Below are positions 11,042-22,800 of a stretch of DNA of 64,000 bases, one piece after another. The notes under the pieces are model-generated. The model saw only the letters and a list, made by a program, of their open reading frames with translations, was not told the DNA's origin and did no database searches. The first letter of the stretch is position 1, and every line of letters begins with the position of its first letter. The stretch spans positions 47,306,001 to 47,370,000 of the forward strand of contig CM114272.1 of the NCBI GenBank assembly GCA_050084515.1, in the 5' to 3' direction. The DNA comes from Blasia pusilla. Its lineage: Eukaryota; Marchantiophyta; Marchantiopsida; Blasiales. The position numbers were made by a program, and so were the translations under genes.

Positions 11042-11811
11042 TTATAAGTACTGCAATCTCAAGTTTTCATGCCAATAGTCACATGGTTTGAAAAACTTTT
11101 CTTATTAAAGTCATGTGCAACCTATGATTTTATTTTTTGAAAGGAGTTAAGTTATCCAAAACCTCAAATATAATAATACATACCAATATCAATAATCAGA
11201 AGATCTCTTTTGGAAAACTCCATCAAGTGGATAGATGGCAACAGATATATGTTTGCACATTGAGAAGGGTGTCTTTCTTTAATAATGGTTTTTCCAAAAA
11301 TCAAGTCAACTCAAAAGTGTTTTCAATATGAAGCTATACTTATAGTAGAAGTATCCATGGGTTTAATAATAATACATATTCATAATTCATAGGCTAGGAA
11401 AGAAAGAGAACTTTGATAAAGGCTTTGTCGAAACAAAAATTATCCTTTATCGAAAGACCAAATCAAGTGTGAAGTGAAAGTCCTCAATGGGGGCAAGAAC
11501 GAATCTACAGTGGGGGCTACCTCTTTTGGTAATTCTTCTCCCAAAGAAGTGAAACCCTTCTTGAAAAGGAGGGCCCCTTTGAAAAACAATAGCTCTCTTT
11601 TATGGACTAATCGTGTGTATGGACACTTGTTTGTGTAAGATGAGACCTCCTCTACCATCCACAAGAGATTTCTAGGAACATTAGAGCTACCTTATCAAAG
11701 TAGCGTCAAAGGAGACACGGTTTGGAGACGTTGGAGCCTCTTGGAGATGTGGTGGAGCTCCTATGAAAAATAATGGGTCAAATGGTGGAGCTATGGCGAG
11801 AGTTAGAGGAA
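11042..11811 (+). mobile_element. Decayed Helitron-related sequence
   Basis: AT-rich DNA without a gene. The part from about 11,440 to 11,810 matches, in inverted orientation, the interior of the complete Helitron at 54,450-54,844. Shared phrases include GAAACCCTTCTTGAAAAGGA (near 11,550) and GAGACGTTGGAGCCTC (near 11,727). Ends are not clear. Confidence 0.5.
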
Positions 11812-11960
11812 TCTATATTATTATTGGAGAATGCTTTCTTGATTTGCAAACACATGTATGCTTGACATGTGTTCTCATATTACCCGCAGTAAGAATTTTG
11901 AATTTGTGTTAAGCATGGTTAGTCCCCTCCCTCCCGTGCATGGCAAATAAGGTATTGTAT
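11812..11960 (+). mobile_element. Helitron 5' end
   Basis: TCTATATTATTATTGG after an A at 11,811, followed by TTCTTGATTTGCAAAC and GACATGTG as in the neighbouring copies. A possible hairpin region (CCCGTGCATGGC, near 11,934) is present, but no clean CTAG-T end follows. Confidence 0.5.
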
Positions 11961-12305
11961 AAACTTTTCATCATCATCTAATCTACACATCACATTGTTA
12001 GAAAGGATGGATGACCTTTTCATCATCATTTAATCTACACATCACAATGAGAGAAAGGACGAACGAACGTTTTTTTCTCATGGATTTGACCAATGCTTCC
12101 CACGGGCAACAAATCACTAGTGGGCCTTAAACTCAGATATGAAGAACCTTTCTTTTGCTAAATCTCCTTTCTCAAGAAACCTCAAAGGAAGGAAATAAAA
12201 TTACAAATTTCCGTTATAGAACCTCACGAGAATTGGGGAGATATAATCCTAGCCAGGGGTAAAAGTGCCAAATAGCCCAAGTAAATGTGTTTGAAATGAC
12301 ATTTG

Positions 12306-12516
12306 TCTATATAATTGTAGGAGAGTTCCTTCTTGATTTGCAAATTCCTTTCTTCTTGAAACATGTCAACTGGGCAGCAAGAAAATGTTTCACATGCTAC
12401 AGACAAAAAAAAAAAAATTTGAACTTATATGCAGATTAGTAATCTCTTTCCTTCACAAACTACACAATAACTTTTCAAACACTTTTTAATTTCCCTTGCA
12501 TCGCCCGGGCATCTTA
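12306..12516 (+). mobile_element. Helitron-like unit, first of a tandem pair
   Basis: Begins TCTATATAATTGTAGGAG and runs 211 bp to the next unit at 12,517. The two units share TTCTTGATTTG, a GCAGCAAGAAAA phrase, an A-run, CTTCACA and the ending TTTGCATCGC/CTTGCATCGC. The order is head to tail with no spacer beyond ATCTTA. Confidence 0.6.
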
Positions 12517-12716
12517 TCTATATTATTATAAGAGAATATCTTCTTGATTTGTAAACATCTTCATGCTTGACAAGTGGCAATTGAGCAGCAAGAAAAATTT
12601 TCATATGCTACGGGCAACCAAAAAAAAATTCAATTTATGTAGAATATCATTAATTTCTTCCTTCACAGGTTATACACTAGCTCTTCAAACACTTTTTTAT
12701 TTCTTTTGCATCGCGA
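12517..12716 (+). mobile_element. Helitron-like unit, second of a tandem pair
   Basis: Begins TCTATATTATTATAAGAG and parallels the unit at 12,306 through to TTGCATCGCG near 12,715. The terminal hairpin and CTAG are missing, so the 3' end is truncated. Confidence 0.6.
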
Positions 12717-12803
12717 AAAAACGAAAAGATGTTTCACATATTATTTGAAATAAAAAAATATTTGAAAGGTGTCTTTCGCCAAGCCACCTTGCACAAAACC
12801 ATA

Positions 12804-12890
12804 ACCATTCCATGAACAAAAATCCAAATCGAATAGTCATTTTATAAAAAGGATGCCACAACCATTCCACGAACAAAAATCCAAATCAAA
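12804..12890. repeat. Tandem duplication, period 57 bp
   Basis: ACCATTCCATGAACAAAAAT (near 12,804) recurs with one change near 12,861, with the following CCAAATC also repeated. Two imperfect copies. Confidence 0.75.
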
Positions 12891-12912
12891 TCAACATGAA
12901 TATCTCTCTCTC

Positions 12913-12927
12913 ACCCTAAACCCTAAA
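12913..12927 (+). promoter_or_regulatory. Two CCCTAAA telo-box units
   Basis: CCCTAAACCCTAAAC just upstream of a GC-rich island. Such telo boxes occur in plant promoters of growth- and translation-related genes, but can also be remnants of telomeric repeats. Its position before the island at 12,960-13,980 fits a promoter; this is inference. Confidence 0.4.
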
Positions 12928-12949
12928 CAACAAACAGAGAGCTGTCAAC

Positions 12950-13980
12950 GATAGTTCAGCAGCGAGGGATGGTTTCACTTCAAGCACTCAATGCGAGTGT
13001 AGCGATGGCAACAAAGGCTCTCCTCTATCGTCTGCGCCCGTTCTCTCTCCCGGTTCCGCGGTGCTCTCATCCAACGCTTCATGATTATTCTCTCTTCCTT
13101 CTCTAGCGAGTCACCACCGACAGTCGCATCTGTCCGCTTTCAAAGGCATTGCCACCGTCAAACGTTTGTGTCCACCAGAGAATCCGCATGAATTCCACGA
13201 CCTACGTAACTAGCAGCTACCGAAGCATCGCGCGTTGCATCCAATTTTGAACGTGAGACGACTGACTGAGGACCATTCCTCTAGCTCGCATTCACTCCCT
13301 GAGCCCGGACGCGAACCGCAGCGACATGGATGATGGCTCAATCGATCGACGATTCCGCGATAGCCATGGCCTGATGGACGCCCTCGATTACGGAGCGTCG
13401 AGTCTCTCGCAGCTACGCATCGATCGAACTCTAGAGTTGTCTGCCTACCGGCAAATAGCGCGTCAACTTTCCACCGGACTTGCGAAGTGCACGACTGCTC
13501 TTGCGCCTCAGCAACTAGAGCTCGCATGTCTATGCGTCTGGCGAAGGAAGAATCACTACGGCAGTGCTTACTACATCTGCAACTGCTGCTGCTACTACTA
13601 CAACTGCTACTACCAGTGCTACTGCTTACGGATGGATCTTTGATCGATTGCGGAGCGCTCGGACGCAGAGCTAGTTTCAACGGAGCCGCGATCTGTCCGA
13701 CTGACGGTACTTCGAGCTTTCAATTGGTCCTCGGAGCGCGAAGGAGCATTAATTTCGATAGATTCTCGGAACTGAATGGATTGTGTAGAACTCTCGAGCT
13801 TTCAAGTCGTCGTAATTGAGGGAGTGGGCAATCTCACATTCCGTAGCGCTTCCATTCAAATCTAATGTGGACATGGATCCCGTAAGAAGTAAGTATCCGG
13901 ATACTCGTTCTTTGATTTTAATCCTCCCATTGTCGTGCACTTTCCAACCCTGCTGCTAACTATCGGCAACTTTTAGGGGT
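12950..13980. other. GC-rich island, possible gene fragment, unknown
   Basis: CpG-rich island of about 1 kb in AT-rich transposon DNA, with composition like the BTB region. Both strands are open over several hundred bases (minus 13,210-13,680, 156 codons; plus 13,326-13,643, 105 codons). The plus frame starts MDDGSIDRRF and looks helical up to about residue 68, then runs into a CTG/CTA/CAA trinucleotide tract (13,577-13,625). No domain. It may be a promoter, an untranslated exon or a gene fragment cut off by transposons. Confidence 0.3.
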
Positions 13981-14457
13981 TTCACGACGATCGCATCTCT
14001 CTCGCTACTTTCAGCTTTTGTTATTTACGAGTGTTCTTTCATTTGTTTGTATTTTTAATGTGAAATTCAATAAAAAAAATCACATGTGAAACACTAGATC
14101 CTATGTGGATGCTTACTAGGTGGGGAAGTAAAGAAAAACCACATGGAGGTTGTGTTTATTAATTAACACATCCCTGGTTTTGTTTTTTTTATTATAGGAG
14201 GAAATTAAATTCTGCGAGGAAAATTAAATTACCTACCGAATTGGAAAGAAGATCAAAGAAAGAATTAAAATTTTGTTTTATTGATTGATAGTATACTGCC
14301 GGAGTGGAGAGAATAGAAACAAATCTTAATACCAAGGGAGAATATGGAGGGTTAGTAGACAAGTGCTAACAAGGAGTGGAATAAATCCAAATATCATTAA
14401 TAAGTGGTTGGCATCTCCATTCACATCTAATATTGAAAAGTTGTCATAGGGATAGGA

Positions 14458-14524
14458 AACCCGGGCCCGCATGAATATGTCCATCCTAGGGACAGACACA
14501 AACTTTTTCCTTATGCAACCTTAT
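14458..14524 (+). mobile_element. hAT-like TIR element, right-end fragment
   Basis: Carries GGGCCCGCATGAATATGTCC and ends TATGCAACCTTA, matching the right end of the GC-rich TIR family (complete copies at 18,804 and 38,395). The left part is missing. Confidence 0.6.
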
Positions 14525-14849
14525 AAAACAGGAAACAAGAATTAGAAGCAATTGAAGGAATGAAAATACAAGTACATACTCACGTGAAATTGGATATCCA
14601 ACTTCATTTTTTTTTTCATGCTTGCAAAACGCTTTGGAAATCCTTTTGTAGATTTTTGGTCACGTTATCCATACATGGTGCATCTGGATTTAGGTGACTT
14701 GAGAGGTGGCTATATGGGGCATGCAACATACACTTAGCCACAATCAAATATAGTATGGGATGAGTGTGTTGATCAAGGATCTAAGAAGATCTGATTGGAT
14801 TATGGTCAGTTAACACAAAATATGCTTGTTTAAGATAAAATACAAGAAT

Positions 14850-14872
14850 TTCTTCTTCTTCTTCTTCTTCTT

Positions 14873-14903
<31 letters not shown>
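14850..14903. repeat. (TTC)18 microsatellite
   Basis: Uninterrupted TTC/GAA triplet run of about 54 bp. Confidence 0.95.
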
Positions 14904-16927
14904 AAAATCACACAACCGAATCAGGTTGATCTGCTACATTTTGATCCATAAACAAAGTTGATATACTATCCTCCCATTTAACGTAGGAGATCATGGTTAA
15001 GAAATAGTCAGTATTTCCAAAGTATCAAAAAAATTCCATGGCGTCTTGACACAATTGTTGCATAAGGCATGGATCTCCATTGAAAGAAGAAGGCAAGGTA
15101 ACCCGATAGCCAAATTTCCTCCCATCCCCATCATCCTTGAATATGCCATCCTTCATAGCATGCAACTTATTCCAATTTAAATGGATCTACAAAAATCTTT
15201 GCATTTCAATAGTTACATATATATCCACTATATACTCTTGAGTCCAACCAGCGAAATGAACCAATTGATTATCATCAAAGGCATGAAGTCAAGTTTGGAG
15301 GCGAAATGCGGTAAATTGCAAGGCAATTGCAGTCTTCGTTTTCCTTGCTCTTGAATCATCATTTGAATTACTATAAGCATCATCTCCTTGCAATTTTTAT
15401 CATTTTCTTTATCTTAATTTTCTTCCATAATATTTAAGCAAGCATTGGAAGGTATGATTGGATACCAACTTGCTTTGCCAAAAGCAAAGATTACCTCGAA
15501 ATGGAGTAGAAGATAAGCCTCATTCTAGTTTGAGATACGAATTACTTGTCCTCCATGCTATCATATAAGAATATCTCATTTATCCATTAATTGTGATCCA
15601 TCACTTGGAAAATTTGCAACTAACTTACATGCAAGATGTAGAGTACATCTTTTCGCGTCAAGTCCTTGCTTGCTCACCTTCAAAAAAATATACAAATTTG
15701 GACATAGTGCATCCATTGATATTTGTCGAACTCTATGCACTCAAAGGTTACGCTCATATAACTTATCTTATAGACCTATTAAGATCTCTGGATGTAGATC
15801 ATGAGGCGACACCCTCGCACAATTTTGAATTTCATGTTCCGTATCATGAATATCTATTTCTGAAAATTGTTGGCACTCATCAGTCATTGGATGGAGTGGG
15901 CCAATAGAGAGAGATATTCCACCTTGAATCCTAAAATTTCCAATGTTGCCAATTGTTGCGCCGCATATTTTCAATTTGATGCTAATTAGAATGTTGAATT
16001 GTAAGTTCAAGCATGACTTACAAAATGTATACTTTGTAGCCCTACTCCCAAAATCAAGTCCAATAAGAAAGAAGGCGTGCCTTCGAAAGGGGTAGTTTTA
16101 GATGGACATGCTCACAACACAAAGGAAATAAGAGTTTCAAAATCATGTGTTCTTAACCTTTTCACACTTCCAATGCATAGCATAACGTGAACATCATATC
16201 ATATATCTCTTATAGGACCAATAGTATAACAACCACTAGTAGGATGTAAACAATCTCCTAATCCTCTATTCAGAATATGACTTTCTTGAAACCTACAATT
16301 TCTCGCAATGTTCAAAGAGCGTGTTTGTATATATATATATTAATGATTATAATTATTTTCAAGATTATCTAAAATAGAAAAAAGAAAATTACAATTTTGG
16401 TGGTTTATAAAAAAAATACTAGTCGTCCAATAATTGGAAAATTAGATTCCTTCCAATTCTACAAAAATTAAATGCATCTTGCACAAAATTGGTAGTGTGA
16501 CTTTCATTAAAATAGTTGTGGTACATATTTTTTCCTACTAAACTCATATTTGCTATCGATTCTTGTCCAGAACATGTAAATGCTTACATGGAAAAATAAA
16601 GAGTAATATATTTTTTGGAAATAAATGAAATTCTACATCCAAATTTTAAATTTAGAAAAAAATTTATTCTTGAAAATACATCAAAATTTTCATAAATGAA
16701 CTAGAAGAATCTTGATCTATTTTTGAGAAAAAAAAATGAATCATGAAAAATAATCCATAACTATGAAGAGTATCAAAGCAAATACATCTTTCATTATATC
16801 TACAATGTGAGTTTAATTGCAAAAGTCAAACACAAATTTTCTTCTTACTAAAAAGTAATTTTTTATTAATACTTAAGCTTATATTAGGTATTTTATGGTA
16901 GTTTAAGAAAAGCAAATGTGAATTGTA
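14904..16927. other. AT-rich intergenic DNA, no gene seen
   Basis: No recognisable protein, RNA gene or clean transposon end. The frame at 15,593-15,907 has no domain. A short (TA)n run is at 16,330-16,341. Confidence 0.5.
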
Positions 16928-17014
16928 AACCCATTCCATTCAAATCATGTTCCCTATCTAGTATTTGATGATATACTCATGCTATTTCATAAATGATTTT
17001 GATATATATGACAA
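16928..17014. repeat. Left copy of a direct repeat flanking a Helitron
   Basis: About 87 bp containing CATTCAAATCATGTTCCCT and ending TTTTGATATATATGACAA. It is about 80% identical by eye to 17,949-18,036 on the other side of the Helitron. The repeat is much longer than any target duplication, so it is a duplication of flanking DNA. Confidence 0.7.
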
Positions 17015-17317
17015 CTAGTAAAAATGCCATGCATTGCGTATTTTTAAGAAAAAATTATTATCAAATTAAATTTTTTTTGAAAAGATTAAGAAAAACTGCA
17101 AAAGGGGACCATAAAAAAAGGATAAGAATGCACAATAAATTTTGCAAACATGAAATTTTGCAACTTCTAGACTTTGTAAATAATTTTTAATTTCATAATT
17201 TTGTTTTGAAACAAATTTTCCTTAGCTAACGTAGATCAAATTTCATATATTCAAATTTTAAGGGAAAAAAAAATTAGAAGGATTACTCGGGATGACTTTT
17301 CTTTTCAAGCCCCGCCT

Positions 17318-17745
17318 CATGCTTGCACGAAAATGGACAGGCCCAACAGATCCTTCGCCCGGGTTTTTCCGGACCCGAAAGCCCTCGGGGGCTACGGGAC
17401 ACAAGAATGGGTGTTGGCTCATATTAAGGGAGGCGGGCACGAATTGACCCACACGTAGCCCGCACCCATTTGTGACCGGCCGGCAAATGGCCTATGGAGG
17501 GTGGACTCGAGCATACCCTTAGCAGGCCAAAGCGGGCTTAGGAAGGATTGGTGCAGGCTACAAAACGCACGACAGGTTCTTAGACTGGGTGTGAGTTGGC
17601 CGAGCGTGTGTGTAGGTTGCACGCAAGGCGGGCTCGGGTGCGGGTGCCAGCCGCAGAACCACGTGTATCCGTGTCGGCACATAGATGTATGTCCTAGGGA
17701 CGGACATAAGTGTGCGGACATCGACTTTGCCAATGTGCAACCTTG
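17318..17745. mobile_element. hAT-like TIR element, GC-rich family
   Basis: Starts CATGCTTGCAC and ends GTGCAACCTTG, imperfect inverted ends of the family. The interior is GC-rich with GGGCCCGC-type blocks and ATGTCC/GGACAT phrases near the ends. The flanking 8 bases (CCCCGCCT and CACCTTCT) agree at 5 positions, consistent with a decayed target duplication. No transposase. Confidence 0.65.
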
Positions 17746-17751
17746 CACCTT

Positions 17752-17776
17752 CTTTATTTATTTATTTATTTATTTA
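17752..17776. repeat. (TTTA)n microsatellite
   Basis: About six TTTA units directly right of the hAT-like element. Confidence 0.9.
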
Positions 17777-17948
17777 AAAAAATTATTAAGTCCTCTCCTA
17801 AAAGATCTAGAATCATAAGCGTCTCTCCCATCCCTAAACTTAACTATCCCTCAATGCCCTCAATTTTTTCTTTTGGGTGATGGACATTGGACACGCGTCA
17901 CCAAAAGAGGTGTTACCATGGAAGAATCGCTCATCTTAATAGTATAGA

Positions 17949-18036
17949 TGAATCCATTTCATTCAAATCATATTCCCTAGATAGTATTTGATTATATTTA
18001 TACTATTTTATAGATCATTTTGATATATATGAGTAT
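17949..18036. repeat. Right copy of the direct repeat flanking a Helitron
   Basis: Counterpart of 16,928-17,014: CATTCAAATCATATTCCCT to TTTTGATATATATGAG. See the left copy. Confidence 0.7.
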
Positions 18037-18803
18037 AATTATTTTATAAGTCCTGAGGATATGACTATATTGATTTGGTAAGTCATAGAAACGAAATTAT
18101 AATTTTGAGCGTCATAATCTGAATCATAATTTTGAGCGTCACTATTTACGTCGGTTTTGTTATGGCAAGCCAAGTTGAGGGACAATGAGGAAGGAGCAAA
18201 TAGCTCCCCACAGCCAGCCAGGATATCACGTAAGTTAGGATCATGGAGAATGGAGAAGGAACTATAGTTGACAAGAGGAATGATTCCGTCAATACCCGCG
18301 GTTAAGGTTTTGTTGGCAATGGCCACAATCTAAGGAAGCAATGGTTGGTAATGGCTTCTAAGTTATGGCGTTGGTGGCCAGAGCGAGCGGCTTGGGAAGT
18401 ACTTGAAGGATCAAAGTAAGAGTTAGGAAGGGAAAATTCCATCCCTTGTGGTGAGGATGTGTAGTTGAGGGAGGACCTAAGATTTGATGTTAAAGCCCTT
18501 GGGGAGGTGTCGTGTAAGTTTATCTAGGCTTTGCAAGAACAATACACTCATTGAGTGGAGTCCGAAGGTTGAGAGCTTGGGGAACTTGGGAGGATCTCTC
18601 CAAGGGATCAAGGTTCTCTTGGGTCACATGGGAGAGTGATTGAGCTATAAGCGCATTATTGCAAGGTAGTAGTGCTCTTAGTGTTTTTTCTATAGTAAAT
18701 GCGGTTTTTTTTGCTAAGAGGTATGCTAACATTGTCTGAACTAACCGATTTCTGAGAGACATGAAAAATAGACATACACATAAAGGAGACACTCGATCTT
18801 GGG
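18037..18803. other. Intergenic DNA, no gene seen
   Basis: A short duplication ATAATTTTGAGCGTCA occurs twice (near 18,099 and 18,129). The minus-strand frames (18,039-18,326, 18,520-18,897) have no domain. The sequence from 18,796 to 18,803 (ATCTTGGG) is the left target duplication of the next element. Confidence 0.45.
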
Positions 18804-19215
18804 CATGGTTGCATGGAAATGGACATGTTCGTCCATTGGATAGACATGCCCAAGAGGTCCCTTGTCCGGGTTTTTTTGGTTCTCTAGTGGCCCGCATGGG
18901 CTTGAGACATGAGATCGGGCGCGAGCTCAGATTTCATGGAGGAGGGTAGGAATTGGCCCGCTTTGGCTCGCAAAGGGCAAGCTATGGGCCCGCCCTACGC
19001 ATGCCTATTGCACGCCAACGCGGCTACAAAATGGGCGATGGGTTCTTACATTGGATGCGAGCTAACCAAGCCCGGGTGTACGTTGCGGGCAGGGCGGGCT
19101 TGGGTGTGGATCCCAGATACCCGTGCCTGTATAGACATGTACATCCAATAGACAGACATAAGTTCGCGCACATGGACATGTACGCATACACAGAATTTGT
19201 CCGTATGCAACCTTG
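18804..19215. mobile_element. hAT-like TIR element with perfect 8-bp target duplication
   Basis: Ends are CATGGTTGCAT and ATGCAACCTTG, inverted with one mismatch. The element is bounded by ATCTTGGG on both sides (18,796-18,803 and 19,216-19,223), an 8-bp target duplication typical of hAT transposons. Subterminal GGACATG/CATGTCC and CCATTGGATAGACATG/CATGTACATCCAATAG are further inverted matches. The interior is GC-rich and noncoding: a non-autonomous element. Confidence 0.8.
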
Positions 19216-19562
19216 ATCTTGGGTAAAAGACCATTGGATTTGGATTTGGATTTGGATTGGGACACATTCAACTTGAGAGGCACTTGGCTTTAGAGGCTTT
19301 CAACCTCAGAAAACCTTATAATCTTTGAGAGCCATTCCATCTACATAGATTTATAGCTATCAGTTTGAAAGTGGGAGGTAAGCCCATTGATCATGCTTAG
19401 TCTTGAGCAAGAGAGGGGAAAATCTAGATTGAGATGCATTCAGGAGGATTCCTCTAAAGGAAAAGAGAGATAGGTCAACATTGATATGGATTCTATATTT
19501 CCATCTTTCACAAAAATCATTTATGGCCATGAAAATGCACTTGTGCAGTCATGGTAGATGGC

Positions 19563-19882
19563 CAAGGTTGCATATGGAGAAAGTCCGTGTCCACCAACAT
19601 GTTCATGTCTGTGGACTTATGTCCACAGAACTTGTATAGAAGAACTTGTCGATGTGGACCCCATCTCCCCCTTCTTTCTCATCCCCGCCACTTGCCTTCA
19701 TAATACGCACTCGTTTCTTCCTCCTCCCAACTCCACTCCCTCCTCCCTTATTTCCTTGCCCACCCTTGCATTGCCTTCCATCATGAATTATAAGTATGGG
19801 CCTCACCTTTTACAATCCATGTCCAAACTTGTCTGTCCATGTTCGTCTTAGGGATGGACTTGTTAGGTTTTGTGCAACCATG
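19563..19882. mobile_element. hAT-like TIR element
   Basis: Starts CAAGGTTGCAT and ends TGCAACCATG. The neighbouring 8-mers TAGATGGC and CGGACGGC differ by transitions only, consistent with an aged 8-bp target duplication. The interior differs from the GC-rich copies and matches, inverted, the sequence at 34,385-34,600. Confidence 0.65.
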
Positions 19883-22800
19883 CGGACGGCCAAAGAATCC
19901 AATGTGTTTTTCCTCATTCCTGCATTGAAAAAACATTTGGTGGCCATATGTCATTAACAATCCACAAGATCACATATGCGAGAAATTTTCAAATTTGGTG
20001 GTGGCATACTCTTGCTACACACGGTTTTCAACAAGATAGAGCAACCGTTGGAGCTCCTTCAGATTTTAGCATGCCCTCTATGCTATCATGTATTGATTTT
20101 TCTACGCCCTATGCATCTCCCTATGTTTGTACTCAAAGAAAGAGGTCGTAAAAAAAGAGGTCGAGTTGCTCATCATCCTAAATGCATTAACCTCCCGCTC
20201 GTTCCTTCCTTTGAATTTTTGCACTTCTCTTTGTCTTTGTTCTTTCTTCTTGTAGCTCTGATTGTGTCACGCACTAGCTTTTCATCTATTTTCATTCTCT
20301 TTTTATTTTACGTAATGCATATTATAATGTGAGAGTAGTGTGGTGTGACATGAAGAGAGAGCAACGCAAACCAATTTTAGTCTCCCCATTTTTTGTCATC
20401 CCAATGTGATGACTGTATCTAATTTTGAGTGCATTCACTCCACCTCCAACAATGGAGTCGGTGACAAGCTTTTCTGTCACACGCCTATCTAAAACCAAGA
20501 TCATTCGCAAACTAGAGCATGTAGTGCAACCTCAATCACTCTTTTCAACAAGAAACTTTAAGTTCACAACCTACTATAGTACCATCCTCCTTTCTATTGC
20601 GGTAAGTTGGCGTGTGCTTTTTTCATTGCACCTAGTGCGTACCGTCTACTTTATGCTTTAAGGAGTTGCAGTAGCATGCTTTTAAGTACAAATATTGGCT
20701 TTTTCTAATTTCCTTGCAAATGCTCGTGCTTCCATTACTTGTTGGCCAACTGAACCATAAACCGTATCATCACTATTCTTGATTAACCTTAGTAAGGATT
20801 CAACACCGACATAGGGTATAAAGTTTAGTGCTAGTGGCCGAATTCCACGTTGTTGACATCAATTAGTTGGGGAAGGAGATTACTCATTTGGCTAAGCCAT
20901 TTTAGAAACACAACGAATAAATTACCTATTTTCTAGTCTCAGGGATATATTGGCAACATGGTTCCAATGGATGCCAGGGTTATAGATTGTTGGGTTTTTT
21001 TGAGAGGTGGCTAAGAACGTGAGTTTAGTACCCATTGATTGAAGTTGTTCTTTGAACTGAATACAATCTGAGACTTTGAGCTCCTCTGTTGGGAGCTTAT
21101 TTACGTTGAGCTTCAAGTACTCCCAAGGACCTAGCTTTTGGTTGCACAACCAACCCCACCAAAAAGAGCAACACTACGCCTTATTGGTCATAGGAAATAT
21201 GAGCACACAGATGACTATCAATCCTTGGAGAACTTGATGCAACCAGGCCATCACAAGAACTCAAAATTAGTTGTGTGACTCAAAAAAATTAAAAGGACTC
21301 AAAATTAGTGCCTTTAGAAAACCAATTATATAATTGGTTTTATATCCGAGTCTATTCACAATTCAGATAACACTTCAATGGATTTAAGTACGATGTCGAT
21401 GACCCATCTTTCAACTTTTGGTACATTGCACACTCATCCATGCCATTTTAAAGCTCATTCATGAGTTGATGGGCTTGCAACAACGATCATCCCTTAGCCA
21501 CATATTTAGTGGTAAAAATTGCTATCCAATTAAACCAAACGTCGATGTAAGGGTGAGAAATTATCCCATACGTACTAGATATACATGCTTTCCACTCACA
21601 TACAACCAATATGTATTGCTAGAGAAAATGAACACTCAATTGAACATCAAGAACTTGATGCAACCTATAGGCGGAGGCTAGGGATGGGGAGTAGGGACAT
21701 AAAAACACCACGATACTGAGAGTTAATCCTCTCGATTGCGCTATGGAAGCACATCCATATGATGTGAACTCATATATTTTCAACTGAAGAAATTCTTGGA
21801 TATTTGCACAATGTGATACTTGGCGTGCCCCTTTTCGCGATGATCGCCAACTCTTGTAAGTTACTAAAGTTGAAATTGATGTACACTAGAAATTCTAGAG
21901 CCTTTGGATGTTTGGTCCTTACTAATTTTTACTACCCAACGTAGGCCAAGCATCCCAAAGGAGTGAAATAATTGGCCAATTGAATATTGCAAGTTTTCTC
22001 CACTAAGACTTGTCAACCCATAGATGTTGGGAAATGAATTGGGTTTGTGAACATCAAGGGACCAATTCGTCCACATCACGACACTCAAAGTTCTCTCGAG
22101 TTGAAAAGAAAGACTTTTGGATAGTTTTTTCTATGGCATAGTTGATTTTTTCATCTATACTCATGTGAAAATTGGGTCAGGAAGTTGTTAAAATGGTAAA
22201 AAGTATGACAAACACTCTGACATAGTTGCCAAAGAAATATGGGATTTTAAGGCACAAGGAGACATTGGCTAGAGCCCACAAAATAGGAGTGACATTGCTA
22301 GTTCTCTCTAGATTATAACAACTAGCTCCTTGAGATGCAAGAATTATCTCTGGTACTACCACCAAGCAACTGCAAGTTCAATCGGATGGTTGTTGTAATT
22401 ATTGGTATGTCCTTATTTATAGCCTGAATAGTTTCTATTTTTTCTTAGAGAACGTAAGCTCATGTAGCATTTACGCTAGCTAGTCCTCTAAGCACGACCT
22501 TCAAGGAAAGAATACAGAGCAAGTACTTTCTATGTATGGCATAATATTCTCAGGCTACAAGACACAGTCAATAATAATTAAGATAATGGGAGGCTGGAAG
22601 ACACATGGTTAGTCCCATATACAAAGCTTACTAATAAAAAGGAACAAGAAGTCAATACTCACATGATGCATGGATGGAATTTTTTTAACTTCATTTAGTA
22701 TGTCCTTCTAATCCCCATGCACATGATTTTGAACCAGACAAGCTGGAGCCAATAGTTGACAAAGCTGAGCATGAAAATATATGTCAAAATCACATAAAAA

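Larger units (their letters stand above)
17015..17948 (-). mobile_element. Helitron (934 bp) with nested hAT-like element
   Basis: On the minus strand it starts TCTATACTATTAAG (17,948) after an A and ends TTTTTACTAG (17,015) before a T, with an AATGC-ATG-GCATT hairpin just before the end. These are the canonical Helitron end signals. It contains no coding sequence; its bulk is a hAT-like TIR element (17,318-17,745) inserted later and a TTTA microsatellite. Confidence 0.7.

Noticed and set aside
13210-13680. 156-codon minus-strand frame with a Ser run
   Set aside because: The Ser run is a trinucleotide microsatellite, the plus strand is equally open, and no domain is seen.
17015-17948. LTR retrotransposon interpretation of the 87-bp flanking direct repeats
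   Set aside because: The repeats lie outside exact Helitron ends, lack TG...CA termini and are too short and diverged to be LTRs.
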